NCBI RefSeq assembly: GCF_000524195.1
Contig: NW_020170528.1
Span: 87,157-151,156, forward strand
Direction: 5' to 3'
Origin: Echinococcus granulosus
Taxonomy: Eukaryota > Platyhelminthes > Cestoda > Cyclophyllidea > Taeniidae
Length of the DNA stretch: 64,000 nucleotides
Shown: in pieces, positions 49,861 to 61,500 of the stretch
Layout: every line of letters begins with the position of its first letter
Position numbering within the stretch: position 1 is the stretch's first letter
Notes under the pieces: generated by a model
Told to the model about the DNA's origin: nothing
Databases searched by the model: none
What the model saw: the letters and a program-made list of their open reading frames with translations, nothing else
Made by a program: the position numbers and the translations under genes

Positions 49861-51331
49861 ATGGATGCGAGGAATGGCGAGAAAACAAAGGAAGACAATG
49901 CCTCTAATTCACTAGGATGGGATACCTCCATGGACATGTGCAACCCATTAAAAATTGTGAGTTTTACAACATTGTGCCGGAGGTAGACACAGAGCTTTAC
50001 TGATAAATAGCAAGTAGTGATGCGCTTATACAAAACCAATTTTTTGTGCTAGGATATACCGAGAAACACCTGTCAGGCTATGGTACTGATAATCTTCAAC
50101 CTGTCGGAGAATCACTATGGTGCATTTCACAATGAAATGGTTATAAATAGACCAATCTTCAGAGCCTATGGCAATGGGGAGTATTTGGGAATATCCAAGT
50201 GTCTCCGTTGCGTTGAGGGCTGGTTCCCCAAGAACTCCGGTGTTGCTGCTATTTGCTTTGATTGTAAAGAGCAAGCGCTAAAATGTTTGGAGTCAAAGAC
50301 ACAGATGCGAGAGGCCGGTTGGATGGGTCTACCTGAGGTGTACATCGTTCCACTGTGCAATCCAGTTCAGTACTTAGGTGGTGAGTACCGACAAACTTGT
50401 CATTAGATGTTTCATTTATACCCCTGACATGAGGGACTTTAAAACCAAATTGGGACTAATTAAAATCAGGGAAGAGCTCTCCAAAGTTTATAATATTTGC
50501 ATGTTACCTTTTATGCATTCACTAAGTCAGCAAAGTTTTCAAGCATTCTGTACTGATAAGGGGGAATTTGCCTTGGCTGCGGAGGCACGCTGACTTTGCC
50601 AGTGGGAAATATTTGCAGATCACTGTTTTGAATACTCAAATGGAAAGGTCGAGTTGCCGAGTGCTTTCACGATGGCCAAGTCATGCTTTGCTAAGAGTCA
50701 ATTTCTCCGCTTTGGGTTGTGCATATAACACCACGATCGAGATCGTCACTACTAGAAACACAGATAGGAGATCCTGTGTAGGGGACACTTTTTCCCCGTC
50801 TTACTATTGGACAACTGAGGGTCGTATCATACAAGCTATTCCCTGTCATACCGATCAAAGATGTGAGGATTGAACAAGCCTATTAGTATGCGTGCCAGAA
50901 ATACTTCCCACTTCGCCGCCATAGAGCTTTTAATAAAAGTCCCGGATTAGTCTGAACGCTCAAACTAGATAAGATATGTGATGGGAAAACTTCTGAATTA
51001 ACTTTCCTTTGTTTCCACATATTCAGACTACCAATACCTGCAAATAGACATGTACGATGTGAAGAATGGCGTGAATTTTGTCCGATACCTAAACACCCTG
51101 GAGAACATGGTGCATGCCAAAGATGGTCTGATAATTGCCGGAACGAGGGAGGTGATGCGATTCCGCGGATTGCGAAGACCCATGTACCTAGTGATCTACC
51201 AGTGGATGCACCTTGATCAGGTTGAATCCTTTAATCGCGAGGCTACACCAATCTTGCGCGAGTCCGGATCCGCCTGTTCAACTCGGGTCATCTTTGAAAT
51301 GGACGCCTACTGCCCGTCATTTAGGCGATAA
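49861..51331 (+). CDS. Two-domain DUF1330-like protein, paralogue A
   Basis: Three exons: 49861-49956, 50053-50380, 51027-51331, giving 242 residues. The ATG follows an in-frame TGA. The in-frame ATG at 50080 is internal: the sequence from acceptor to that ATG (D-I-P-R-N-T) is open and conserved in paralogue B. The first exon encodes a polar N-terminus. Exons 2 and 3 each encode one alpha/beta unit. The second, with Y-D-V-K-N-G-V-N-F, G-L-I-I-A-G and M-Y-L-V-I-Y-Q-W, follows the pattern of DUF1330/dimeric alpha-beta barrel domains. The first is more diverged and has Y-G-N-G-E-Y-L-G. Function unknown. No signal peptide. An AATAAA lies at 51428, about 97 bases after the stop. Confidence 0.85.
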
Positions 51332-51427
51332 ATTCTTGCCACACCTCCAACAGTTCAGTTAAACACACTTTTAGCATGTGTTTTGCAAGCCTTGTATTGC
51401 TCCATCTGCTTTTTTTATTTCATGGTA

Positions 51428-51433
51428 AATAAA
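51428..51433 (+). terminator. Polyadenylation signal of paralogue A
   Basis: AATAAA about 97 bases downstream of the stop codon of the gene at 49861-51331. Confidence 0.6.
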
Positions 51434-51927
51434 AGCTTTCATTCCTCAACTTTCTCATCTGTTGACTTTGGCGGGCCTAATCCACTCCTGTGGGTTTGTA
51501 GACGACATTGGTGTTGGTGCAGATTCGTGGTATCTGTGCCAACTTGGAAGGTGTTGTAACGTGAACTAGTTCCACGCCCGCCCACAATGAGTCTCATTGC
51601 GTTGGGTGCTTGGACTTGCCCATAGTAGAATTCCCTCCATTGCTTAGTGTGAGGCAGTGGCCCACAATGCAGGTCTTTCCTCCATGACGACTTTATTCGT
51701 AAAAACGCACCGCAGCGTTGACTACGGTAGGGATGTCGAGTCCTGGGACGTCGTCCAACACATTACCTTACGCACTTCTAGTTTTGGAAATGCAGCGAGA
51801 CTTATTGGGACAGTTAAGGTAAAGAGGACAAAGAGATTAAAGTGCTTTAGCCAGATGAATGCCTTGTTTGACAGTTGCATTCCTTCTTTCAACTCTTGAA
51901 AAAACACAATTTTTCCTTCCAGCCTAC

Positions 51928-51933
51928 TTTATT
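51928..51933 (-). terminator. Polyadenylation signal of XRRA1
   Basis: AATAAA on the minus strand about 120 bases past the XRRA1 stop. With the signal at 51428 it brackets a roughly 500-bp convergent intergenic region. Confidence 0.55.
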
Positions 51934-52053
51934 AAAGAGCACGCTGTCAAAGTGAATTAAACGGGACGGCTTATTCGATAGAGTCTCTCGGATTCTCGAT
52001 GGCTTCTTGAAGCTACAATAGGAAAATAAAAAAGTCAACTTTAAAAAGACTAC

Positions 52054-54697
52054 CTAAGTATGAAGAATGTGGCTTATTTTTTCCCCTACCATTCTGTATA
52101 GAGAAGAAATCTTGGGTCTCTGCAATCCATTTGCGCCATTAGATTTGAAGAAGGAATGACGAACAGCCCTCTGTGACCGCCTGCGTCTTCCACTCCGTTT
52201 TGTCTGAAACAAGTACACAGCAATGAAGAGGTTTTGCGGTGACACTTCTGGTCCTATAGGTACAGAAATGAACCTGAGCTGGCGATCCGAAACTATCCTC
52301 TTCATTTTGAGAGCCTGAATTTCGCCATGCTCCTGAAGACTTCTGTTAAATTTGAAGTAAGGCAAAGTTAGCTTTCGTCCATCAGCTAAAAACTTCATAC
52401 CTCTTGAGTTTTGCACTGAGGTAAATCGGTAGTAGAAGGCTCTGGAACTCCGTTGAGGAAAGGATTGTCCACTTTTACCTCACTCTCAACACATTCGCCC
52501 TAAGAGAAGCAATCAAGAAAGATTATTGCATTCTTGCCTCGTCTTTATTACCGACGCATCTTATCCATTCTGGCTCCAAGTTACTACCCGCAATTGTAGA
52601 TGGATCGTTATCTTCTTCTCTCTTACTTATTTCCGATTCTTTTAAGTCGATTTCCAATGACTTAAATTCCTTTAAACATTTCTGAATGCCTGCACAAAGA
52701 AGTATTTAAGGTTATCTCCAGTTTTATTTAAGTAGTACTTAAGTAGCATTGGGATAATTGACGAATTACTTACCTATAGGTAGTTCACTATACTCGATAC
52801 TCAGTTCATGCTGCGAAAACAATGGATGTTCACCAGAGTCTGGAAATTCACTGACGTCAACAGTCGATTTCTCCTCAAATTCTCCATCCACGTTTTTTAC
52901 TGCAGTTGTTAAAGGCGGTAACTGGTCTCGTCTTTGGCGATCCAGCTTAGTAGGTCCTAATCTTGAGTACTTGGAACACCAAAATTTGGAGCGTTCACAC
53001 TCGACAGAAATTCCATGCTGCTCTACCAGGATGGTTTGAATCTTTGGCGGAGCTTTGGGAAATTCTTCGATAAAGGGATTACCACAAAGGCTTAGAACTT
53101 TCAAATTTGGGCAAACGACCACAGGAATAATGGCTTCTTCAAAATTAAGCTATGCAAATAAAGTGAATAGAACTGACCACGGAGTTACCATATTTTCAGC
53201 CATATCTAAATGCATAAGTTTGGGAAAGATAAGGGGGGGATTTAAAGAATTTGTTTTAATCGGAGTTTTCATGTATGGCTTGAGGGGGTTCCGATACGGT
53301 GATCTATAGAAAAATCACAATTTTTAATTCGACTCCATGGAAAAGGACTAACATCTTTCGAAGATTAGTTTTTTGAAGGGTAGATTGTCTGGAACAATTT
53401 AAAAGTTGGTGCTTTGGACTGTAAGAAGTGATGAATCTTTCGACATCTTTGAGCGTCACAATGTCATCAAAAACTATTTGGAAATCTGATGTTTTATGTC
53501 GAGCTAAAGAAGTATAGCAGGAGACCCTGGACTCATTTTACCTTGATTCTTTACCGCAGTCAGTTTTCTAAAATAGGAGTTGCATAACTTATCAAGAGAA
53601 AAGTACGCAAAATATTTAGCTTTAACTTGGAAACTTGCTTGGATTTTGAAGGCGAAAGCTTAGCTTCCACTCGAAGAATGGGAAATGAAGTGAACTCATT
53701 ATTGGCTAAGCTGAGTCTTTGTAAACTGCATCGTTAAATAAAAGACTATTAAAGCAGTAAAAAAACATGAAAAAAGATAGCGCATTAAAGAGCGAACTTC
53801 GGAAGTTGAGCCAAAGCTGCAATATCAGCGGCTGCGTGAAGTTTGTTGTCGTCAAGATTTAGCTCCTCTAGTGTACTAAATCTGTTTTTGGAAAAATGCA
53901 AACAAAAAGTTTAATACAACTTTACGAAGGAAATTTATAGCGAAATACGCATATATGACTTGCCTCAATTTTGTGGGAATAGAAGATAACTCGTTACCGG
54001 ATAGGAAGAGTGATCGAAGACATTGAAGGTTGGCTAGATCCACGAGTGCCGCAGGTGGCAAAAAGTTATATGAGAGATCCAATTTCTACTGTAAATCGTG
54101 ACAAACGTAAGTAACCACAACTCACAAATCATAAAAATACTCAAAAAGCGGATCATAACACAGAATATGAGATAGGAAAAAATGCTGGTCGATACGTACA
54201 AACAGCAACTACTACTTACTGAAATGCATAAAAATGCTAACGGAACAAAAAAAAAACAAACCTGAATTTTCGAAAATGAGCCTGGTGGAACATGAAGATT
54301 ACGGAGTTCATTTAATGAGAGATCAAGGCTGATAAGATTGGAGAAAACCGAGACACTTGCTATTGGAATAAAAGTAAATGAGTGCGCGCCACATACCAAA
54401 GTTGATATTATTGTTTTTGGCTTTTATGCAGGTTATTCTATTGCAGTTACAAACACGTTTGATGTTCTCGTCATCAATATTTGAACTTGAAATATCAAGT
54501 TCATTTGAGTTCAAACGTGCTTCAGAAATACCTTGAGGCTGACTGCTTAATTTTGCCAAATAACGCTTGAACTCTGTGGTAACATCATACCTTAGGCAGT
54601 TTTCGTTTATCTTCACATTTACCATTTTTGCAAAGTTTGGACTAAGAGTACTTTTATTACTTGTTAAAGAAGTGGTTGATCTACTGCCTGAAATCAT
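52054..54697 (-). CDS. XRRA1: Leucine-rich repeat protein, XRRA1 homologue
   Basis: Twelve exons: 54697-54451, 54359-54262, 54085-53964, 53881-53798, 53725-53607, 53503-53353, 53303-53189, 53149-52774, 52689-52538, 52499-52401, 52342-52274, 52203-52054; 593 residues with all phases consistent. Leucine-rich repeats run from S-N-L-I-S-L-D-L-S-L-N-E-L through L-P-N-L-Q-R-L-S-L-A-N-N-E-F. After a loop comes F-P-K-L-M-H-L-D-M-A-E-N-M and C-P-N-L-K-V-L-S-L-C-G-N-P-F, followed by P-P-K-I-Q-T-I-L. This split-LRR order with an inserted loop matches vertebrate XRRA1 (X-ray radiation resistance associated 1), whose function is poorly defined. The C-terminal part is basic and low in structure. Intron 3 uses a GC donor required by phase; the donor of exon 9 may also be GC (GAG then GCAAGA) or an alternative GT. 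Most introns are 38-180 bp. Confidence 0.82.
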
Positions 54698-55700
54698 TAT
54701 TAATTATGGTCATGAGTACCATTCCCAAAGACATGTGGCAACTTTACTGAAGATAAGTTTCTAACACGACTTTTCATCAATTTTACAGTTTCGCCTATTC
54801 AAAAGTCCGCGGCGTCGTAACTTTCAATTGTATTAGATTAAAGACCACATGACATTGATAGACGTTATTAAAAAGCCAAAGATGTCAGTAATAGGCATTA
54901 GATATTCATGGAATAAAAACATATTTATATTAACGGCCAGGGATTAGCGTAATATTCTTAAAATAGTATGGATAACGGAATTCGTGATGATGCTTTAAAT
55001 TAGTTGATAATTTTTTTAGAATTCGGCATGTGTTTTTTATTAACCGAATTTATAACAGTCAAATAAAATTGGTACCTAACTTGGTAGATCAGTCGTCTTC
55101 TGGTTCAATTTCACATTGCTTCATTAACCAGATACATTTGGATTCTAAATTATTATTCTTTCTATAGCTGGTGTATGTTATTAGCAGTCACAAAGGTCCA
55201 ATACCGCTCATTTCAGTGCTCCTATTTGTTGGACTCTAACTGAAATTCTCAATATTTATAATGGCGATGGGATTTTAAAAGTGATATTTACAACTCTGCA
55301 AAAAGCAGAAAACCGCAAGAGTAAAGTCTAGCTCTTGGTACTGATATTGTCAGTTTAAACATTATTATGTTATAAACCTACGAGTAACAATTAGGTAGGT
55401 ACATTTAGAGGAGTTATAGAGTTCATCCTTCTAATTTTTATGTGTTCAATTATAATTACTTCAACTTCAGTTCTCTTTTGAATAACAGGGTTCAAAGTCA
55501 TGCAAAAGAAGAGCTACATTCTTAATACAACGGAAACTTGTAGACTTCCGGTAGCTTATAGAAATAACCACAAGTTACTCTACATAACACCCCACTTTTA
55601 CTTTTATCGTGCATGGCTACTTGCCATATTAAGCAAGGGATGTACCCTATTTTTTATGATTTTGCTGCATGCACACCTATGCGATAACTCAACATGGAAG
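54698..55700. other. Divergent intergenic region between XRRA1 and paralogue B
   Basis: AT-rich, no coding signal. Must hold the XRRA1 promoter (minus) and the paralogue B promoter (plus). The left edge begins directly upstream of the XRRA1 ATG. Confidence 0.4.
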
Positions 55701-55708
55701 TCACATGA
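55701..55708 (+). promoter_or_regulatory. E-box/M-box TCACATGA upstream of paralogue B
   Basis: TCACATGA 84 bp before the ATG, followed by the shared ATCAATA. It is the reverse complement of the octamer in front of paralogue A, so the site is kept while its orientation is not. Confidence 0.4.
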
Positions 55709-55784
55709 CAGACAATCAATACCATCCGGGGCAGCGGTAACTGACAATCGACTGCTGTAGTAGACGCTACAAGGACGCCGCACA

Positions 55785-56968
55785 ATGGAGGTCAGGAATG
55801 TCAGCAAAATCTCGAAAGAGGAGACAATCATTACAGGCGATAGCAATGCCTCCAATTCAACAGCATGGGCGGGCTCAAGAAGCATGTATTGTGGCACCAA
55901 CTTTGTAAGTAGCACCTCTGTTTCTCCACGATTAAGTTAATTTTTATCTACTTCTTGTTACCTAGCTGGATCTTCAAATCCTGGTCTTTCAACTTGAAAC
56001 TTATAGTAATCTTGGGCTAGCTTCAACTGATTCCTTTTTCTAGATCCAGATTTGCGATTAATACTGTAATGCATTAGGCTAAGGTAAGAGCAGCTTAAAT
56101 TATTTAGTAGTTGGTACTGTGTGAAACTCGTCAACTTAACAATGCCCAATAGGTAAGAGGTGGTCGAGCATATTTGCTGATATTTAGTTAGTAGTAATGT
56201 TTTCGCAATAATTTTCTTTGTTAGAATATACCGAAAAACACCTCCCAAACGATGGTGCTGATTATCTTCAATCTGGCCGAGAACTACTATGGCGCCTTTC
56301 GGAATGAAATGATTATAAACTTGCCAATTTTTAAGGCTTATGGCAATGGGGAGTATCTGGGACTGTCAAAGTGTGTGCGATGTGTAGAAGGCTCCTTCCC
56401 GATGAATTCGGGCGTAGCAGCCCTCTGCTTTGATGACCATGAGGAGGCACTGAGGTGCATGCAGTCCAAGACGCAGATACGCGAAGCAAACTGGATGGGA
56501 TGCCCGGAAATGTACATCATTCCCCTCTGCAACCCAATTAGACACATGACAGGTAGATAATTTAGTCCACTAAATTTAGATGGTTCATTTTATTGTTATG
56601 AGAGTGTTTTTTTGGTCATTCTAGTAGAAGCTAAGCAAACCGTACATTTTTTTCCACACACAGACTATCCCTTCCTGCAGGTGGACTTTTACGATGTGAA
56701 AAACGGAGTTAACTTTACCAAGTATATGAACACGGTGGAAAATATGGTGCACGACAAGGGAGGTCTGATTATTGCCGGAACGACGGATATAATGCGCTTC
56801 CGAGGTGTATGTAGACCCATGTACGTGGTGATCTATCAGTGGCCGACCATTGATCTCGTGGAGTGTTTCAATCGGGAAGTGGAACCGACTCTGCGCGAAG
56901 CCGGAGCCGCGTGTTCGACGCGTGTGGTCTTTGAAATGGACGCTTTCTCACAGAAGTGTTTGAACTGA
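55785..56968 (+). CDS. Two-domain DUF1330-like protein, paralogue B
   Basis: Three exons: 55785-55904, 56225-56552, 56664-56968, giving 250 residues. Exons 2 and 3 have exactly the lengths and phases of paralogue A (328 and 305 bp). The ATG follows an in-frame TAG. The N-terminal exon aligns with A around D-N-A-S-N-S / S-N-A-S-N-S, then the proteins share most residues through both alpha/beta units (C-V-E-G-S-F-P-M-N-S-G-V-A-A-L-C-F-D; Y-D-V-K-N-G-V-N-F; A-C-S-T-R-V-V-F-E-M-D-A-F). Introns differ in length (320 and 111 bp versus 96 and 646 bp). No signal peptide or membrane helix. Resemblance to the DUF1330/dimeric alpha-beta barrel class is by eye. Confidence 0.86.
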
Positions 56969-58505
56969 AGCACTATTGCTGCTACTCATTCACTCCCTCT
57001 AGTATATGCCCACAACTTCCTTGATCTACAGTAAATAACGTCAGTAAGCCGATGCTTAAACGGCTATGTTTGATCATATTCAATGGAGGGATAAGCATTG
57101 GACCAGATTCACTGATTTTGTCGGTAGATGATGGAAAGTAAACTGACAAACAGATGACAGATGGATGGGTAGATAGATGGAAAATGGAGGAGTAGAGAGG
57201 TTAGCAGATGATAGGCAAAGAGACAGATAAAGAAGGTGGATAAATGGGTGGGAGAACAGTTAGATGACGTACTTGATTTGCTGCATAAGTGCCAGAGAAA
57301 AGCAAACCCAGTCAAAAAGAATAACTGCCTCGATTTACCTTAGAGAATGCTAAAACTTAACCTGGCGGAAGAAGGGTGTACACAGTGAATGGGAGATGCG
57401 ATGACTAGTGAAAGAAGGGTTGAAAATGGCATCTGCCCTCAGCACCTACTCTAATCTTGTATTCTTTAGGAAACCTATTACCAGCTGAGGCGACGCTAAT
57501 CGTGAGCTATCTGGAAATCTTCATTATGGAGCAGCTTACGGTTTTTATACCCAGGATGACCTCCACTCCTCTGCTAGCTGGATAGAATCCACAAAAGTAT
57601 GGCTGGAAGGCAGCTTAGTGAGAACAGAGTAGCAAGGCAGAGCTGATGTAAAATCCTATCTATACGAAATTAATTTTATCTCCTTTCTATGCTAAATGAC
57701 TAGCGAAGGACGTATGAGATTTCCAGTACATTCGCCTTCCCCAATGCAGTCTTCAAATAGGAAAAATGTTAGATCCAGTGAGTGAGGTATGTATTTCATG
57801 AGTTAATCGCGCAGCATTGACAAGGTAATGGTTGTTAACATAGGAGGCTGACCAAAATGTGTCCCGAAGATGAAGTTCAGGAAAAGATGGGGCCAGTTAA
57901 AACCTTATTTCCTGCTTTACTCTTTGCTAGGTTTCGGAGGAATTTATGTCTTCTCATTTGTGCTTTAGCTGGGCATTATGGCTTACGGGCCAGGAAAGTA
58001 TCCGCCCATCTCTTCTGTGTGCCGACAATGTATATATTTTGCTTAAGTATTTCTTCGTGTTTTGCCTTTATAGAAGTTTCAGTGCGTTACACATTTTTAT
58101 TTAAACATGCATGCTTAACCTCAGGTGGAAAAATAACAGCAACATATCTTTGAATCCTTTGGTACCTGATTCACGATTAGTTATAAGAGCTGCATACTAC
58201 CTAAACAGTAAAAGGCCAAAATACTAACTAGGTAGAGTCCATGGGCTAATGGTATGCTGGCTAAACTTAATTAATTTAAAAGTAAATAGATTTTAAAATT
58301 ATTTAATTATTTTTTATAATGTTTTTTGGTCGATTAGCTAAAATCACACAAGTTAAACACTTTTAATCACATTGTTTGTATTAACCACCTAACAGAAGGG
58401 ATAAACTATAACCTTCGAATCTATTGGATAAAGGAGACGCGCCTGGCCTAGTCCGCTCTGTGTATGCGCGTTAATTTCGAAGGCTAATCAGTACTGCTCA
58501 TCATT
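56969..58505. other. Intergenic region before SPTLC2
   Basis: Holds a degenerate GATA/GATG/ATGG tetranucleotide stretch (about 57120-57260) and AT-rich sequence. A 98-codon frame at 57857-58153 has no supporting splice or family signal and is not called. Confidence 0.45.
57120..57260. repeat. Degenerate tetranucleotide repeat
   Basis: Imperfect units of GATG, GATA and ATGG, probably a decayed microsatellite. Confidence 0.6.
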
Positions 58506-61500
58506 ATGGTTTCATCCACAAAAATAACTAAATTTGCTAAGCCCCGCACTGGAGAATCGTTTTATGAAAGTTTTGAAGAAATCTCCCTCAAGAATGCCGT
58601 TTTGACCTACATGTCATTTTTGATACTTAACCTTTTGGGACGACTACAAGATTTTTTGCGGAAACATGGGCTTCTTAACGACCCAGCTGCCAAAGAGAAA
58701 GAAGTTACTAGATCGTTTGTACCCCTCTACTCGGACTATGAAGCTTTTTATACAAGAAATATCTACCGTCGCGCTCGGGACTGTTGGAACCGGCCCATTT
58801 GTTCCACTCCTGGACCGGAGATGGTTCTCATGGATCGCGTTTCATCTGATAGTTGTTGGACATTTGAGCAAGTCATTCTAAGCAAACTACGCTGCTTGTT
58901 TCAAGGCAAAGCTCTTTGACTATAACATGTTGTTTACCTTTTTCAGGATGACAAACACCACTACTAAAGTGTTAAACTTTGGGTCCTATAACTACCTCGG
59001 ATTTGCAGAACCATCTGGCCCATGTATTGAAGCTGACGTGAAATCAATTGAAAAGTATGGACTTGGCGTAGCCAGCTCCCGACTAGAGGTTGGTACGCTG
59101 GCTGTTCATGAAGAATTGGAAAAACTTGTTGCTGAATTTGTCGGTCAAGAAGCTGCAATTGTTTTCGGGATGGGATTCGCCACAAACGCTCTCAACATGC
59201 CTTGCATATTTGACAAGGTTCGTTCATTTTGTTTTACACCCTTCAAACAAATTGCTTAAAGAGCTAAATGATATAATGCCCTTTATTTCTTACAATCTAT
59301 GTCAATTTTAATCAAATGTGGCTGAGTAAAAAGAAAGTACTAAAATGCTTGGCAATCCCGTTGATTGATCAGAAGTAGAATACCATTGTTATTTGAATCA
59401 TGGGATGCACTGTAAGTACATTATTAACTACCATCACTTCCTCCTCCCCACTGGTTGACATACATGTAGAGGACATCATTTGTAGTATTTGGGAGGTAAT
59501 TAGTGAAACTGCACTGAACTGGCATACAGCAATTAATCGGTATTTCGTGGGATTATCTTGTCGATGAAAACTTCCTTACTCGTAAAAAAGAGACGGTGCT
59601 AAGTCCTTAATTATTTTCTCTGTGCACTAGAAGTTAGTTGCACACACTAGTAAGCAATCGATATTTTGTGCAGAGGTGAGTGGGCGTGAGCACTCAGAGT
59701 GGTCCCACTTTACGTGCATACGTGTGTGCATGTAGGTGTGTGTTTAGGTGCTGTGTGTGGCACAAGGCTTGAGGCATATATGCGCCAATGAAGAACATCC
59801 GCAGAGAATAATGCCGAGGTGGAATAGGAGAGGGATTCTGAGTACCATGGGTAGATGCCAAGAAAAAAATCAATCTCTCCGTCAAGGTTGCATACCTTTG
59901 TGGCTCTGAGTGCCCTAGCACCTAAAACACACTCTTACTTGACAAGTGGAGAATTCATTGAGACCAGCAGTAAGTCATTCAGTAATGTTGTGTATTTCTC
60001 ATCAATTTTTCATATGTTTTTCTCAGCCTATTATAAGTCTGGTGTTTTTGACATCGTTACAGAGGGTTTTTGGCAAAATGAACCGTCATTTTAGACTCTA
60101 TTCTGTGTTTTTTTAACTAACGCCCTACCTTTGCCTCTTCTCATTTCTGGTCAATTTATGTTTTATATCGGCTCTTCCCCATCATTTTATGCATACGTTT
60201 ACCACTAAAGTCGTGTTTTATCTTGCACATTTTCACTATCACCGACACCTGTTTGACCACACAAGCAGTAGGTCATGTCGCTATCTTCGATACATGTAAT
60301 GCGTAGTTTAGACATGTTTTTAGCAAATGGTTGTGAATTTATTTGTTCTCCATTGGTGGTATGATAATGCCTTTCCTGTTTTATTTTTAAATAAAGAATT
60401 CTTGCATAATCAGCGATGAATTGAATCACACCAGTCTGATTTTGGGCTGTCGTCTCTCTGGTGCCACAATTCGACGCTTCAAGCACAATGACATGCAAGA
60501 TCTGGAACGACTTCTGGCCGATGCTGTGGTCTATGGACGTCCTCGAAGCCGAAGGCCATTCTCCCGCATTTTTATAATTGTGGAGGGCATCTATAGGTGA
60601 GTTGGCAGGGGCTGTTGAGCCCCATTTTGATTTTCTGCTGGTCATTAGCCAATTTAGTTGAAATTGAGGCATACATATAGGCTGCTGTCTGTTTTATCCA
60701 TCTCCAATCCCTACTGAGTGGAAGTGTTAGTGCTAAAATCGCTCACAAGATCGTAACCGCCCTAATCTACGAGGCAGTGAGTACGCGCTCAGATGTTGAT
60801 GCCAAGTGCCTAGTTTGTGCTTTGGTCTTAGTTCGTTGCGTTCCTATTTGGAAGCATTAGTGCTAATTTAGTAAGCAAATTGACTGGCGTTAAAAGTGTT
60901 GAACAAGCAGGAACTGTAAGTCCATACAGTATCGCGGGGGGCAAGGGGAAATCTAAGTCGGGGATGAATATCTCCGGATCAGAAGTGCACTAGTTTTAGA
61001 ATTGAAGTAAATCAGCTTTGGTTGGGGAAGATTTGGTCCCTATTCCAACCCCAGTGGAATGCTTGAAACAACTTTAAAAGGCAGAACTTCTGGCCAATCT
61101 ATTAAATTCTACTATGTAACTTAAAACTGTTAACCTTCAGAAATGAATTATGATGAGTATATTTACTTGATTCTGCATCTTCTGGCGATAAGTAGATGGT
61201 GAAATTCACTGTTTGGCTGGTATCTTTCCCACCTGTGGCAGTAGATGCTTAAATATCTTCCCGTTGTTCCTTTTTTTCCAGATTAACAATATGAGGTTGA
61301 CATTTTGAAAAGAAGTCCTTGTAATGAAATAAAAATTACTAAAACAACTTGGACCATTTCCACCTAGTTCAAGTATTTGCAGAGGGGTTGGGTCTGCAGA
61401 AGAGAGGGCATCCTTCTTGTCTTCGAAAGGAATAGCAAACATTTCAGTCCTCTGCCCTTATATCACACAGTTTAATTGCAGGACTTACGAGGTGCTCGAA

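Noticed and set aside
50080..50406. ATG at 50080 (and 56252 in the paralogue) as gene start
   Set aside because: Open, conserved codons run from a good acceptor to this ATG in both paralogues, and an upstream exon of matching phase with a conserved N-S/A-S-N-S stretch supplies a better start.
57857..58153. 98-codon plus-strand frame with hydrophobic stretches
   Set aside because: No splice, family or codon support; composition expected of AT-rich random frames.
60205..60672. 155-codon minus-strand frame
   Set aside because: Antisense shadow of the third SPTLC2 exon.
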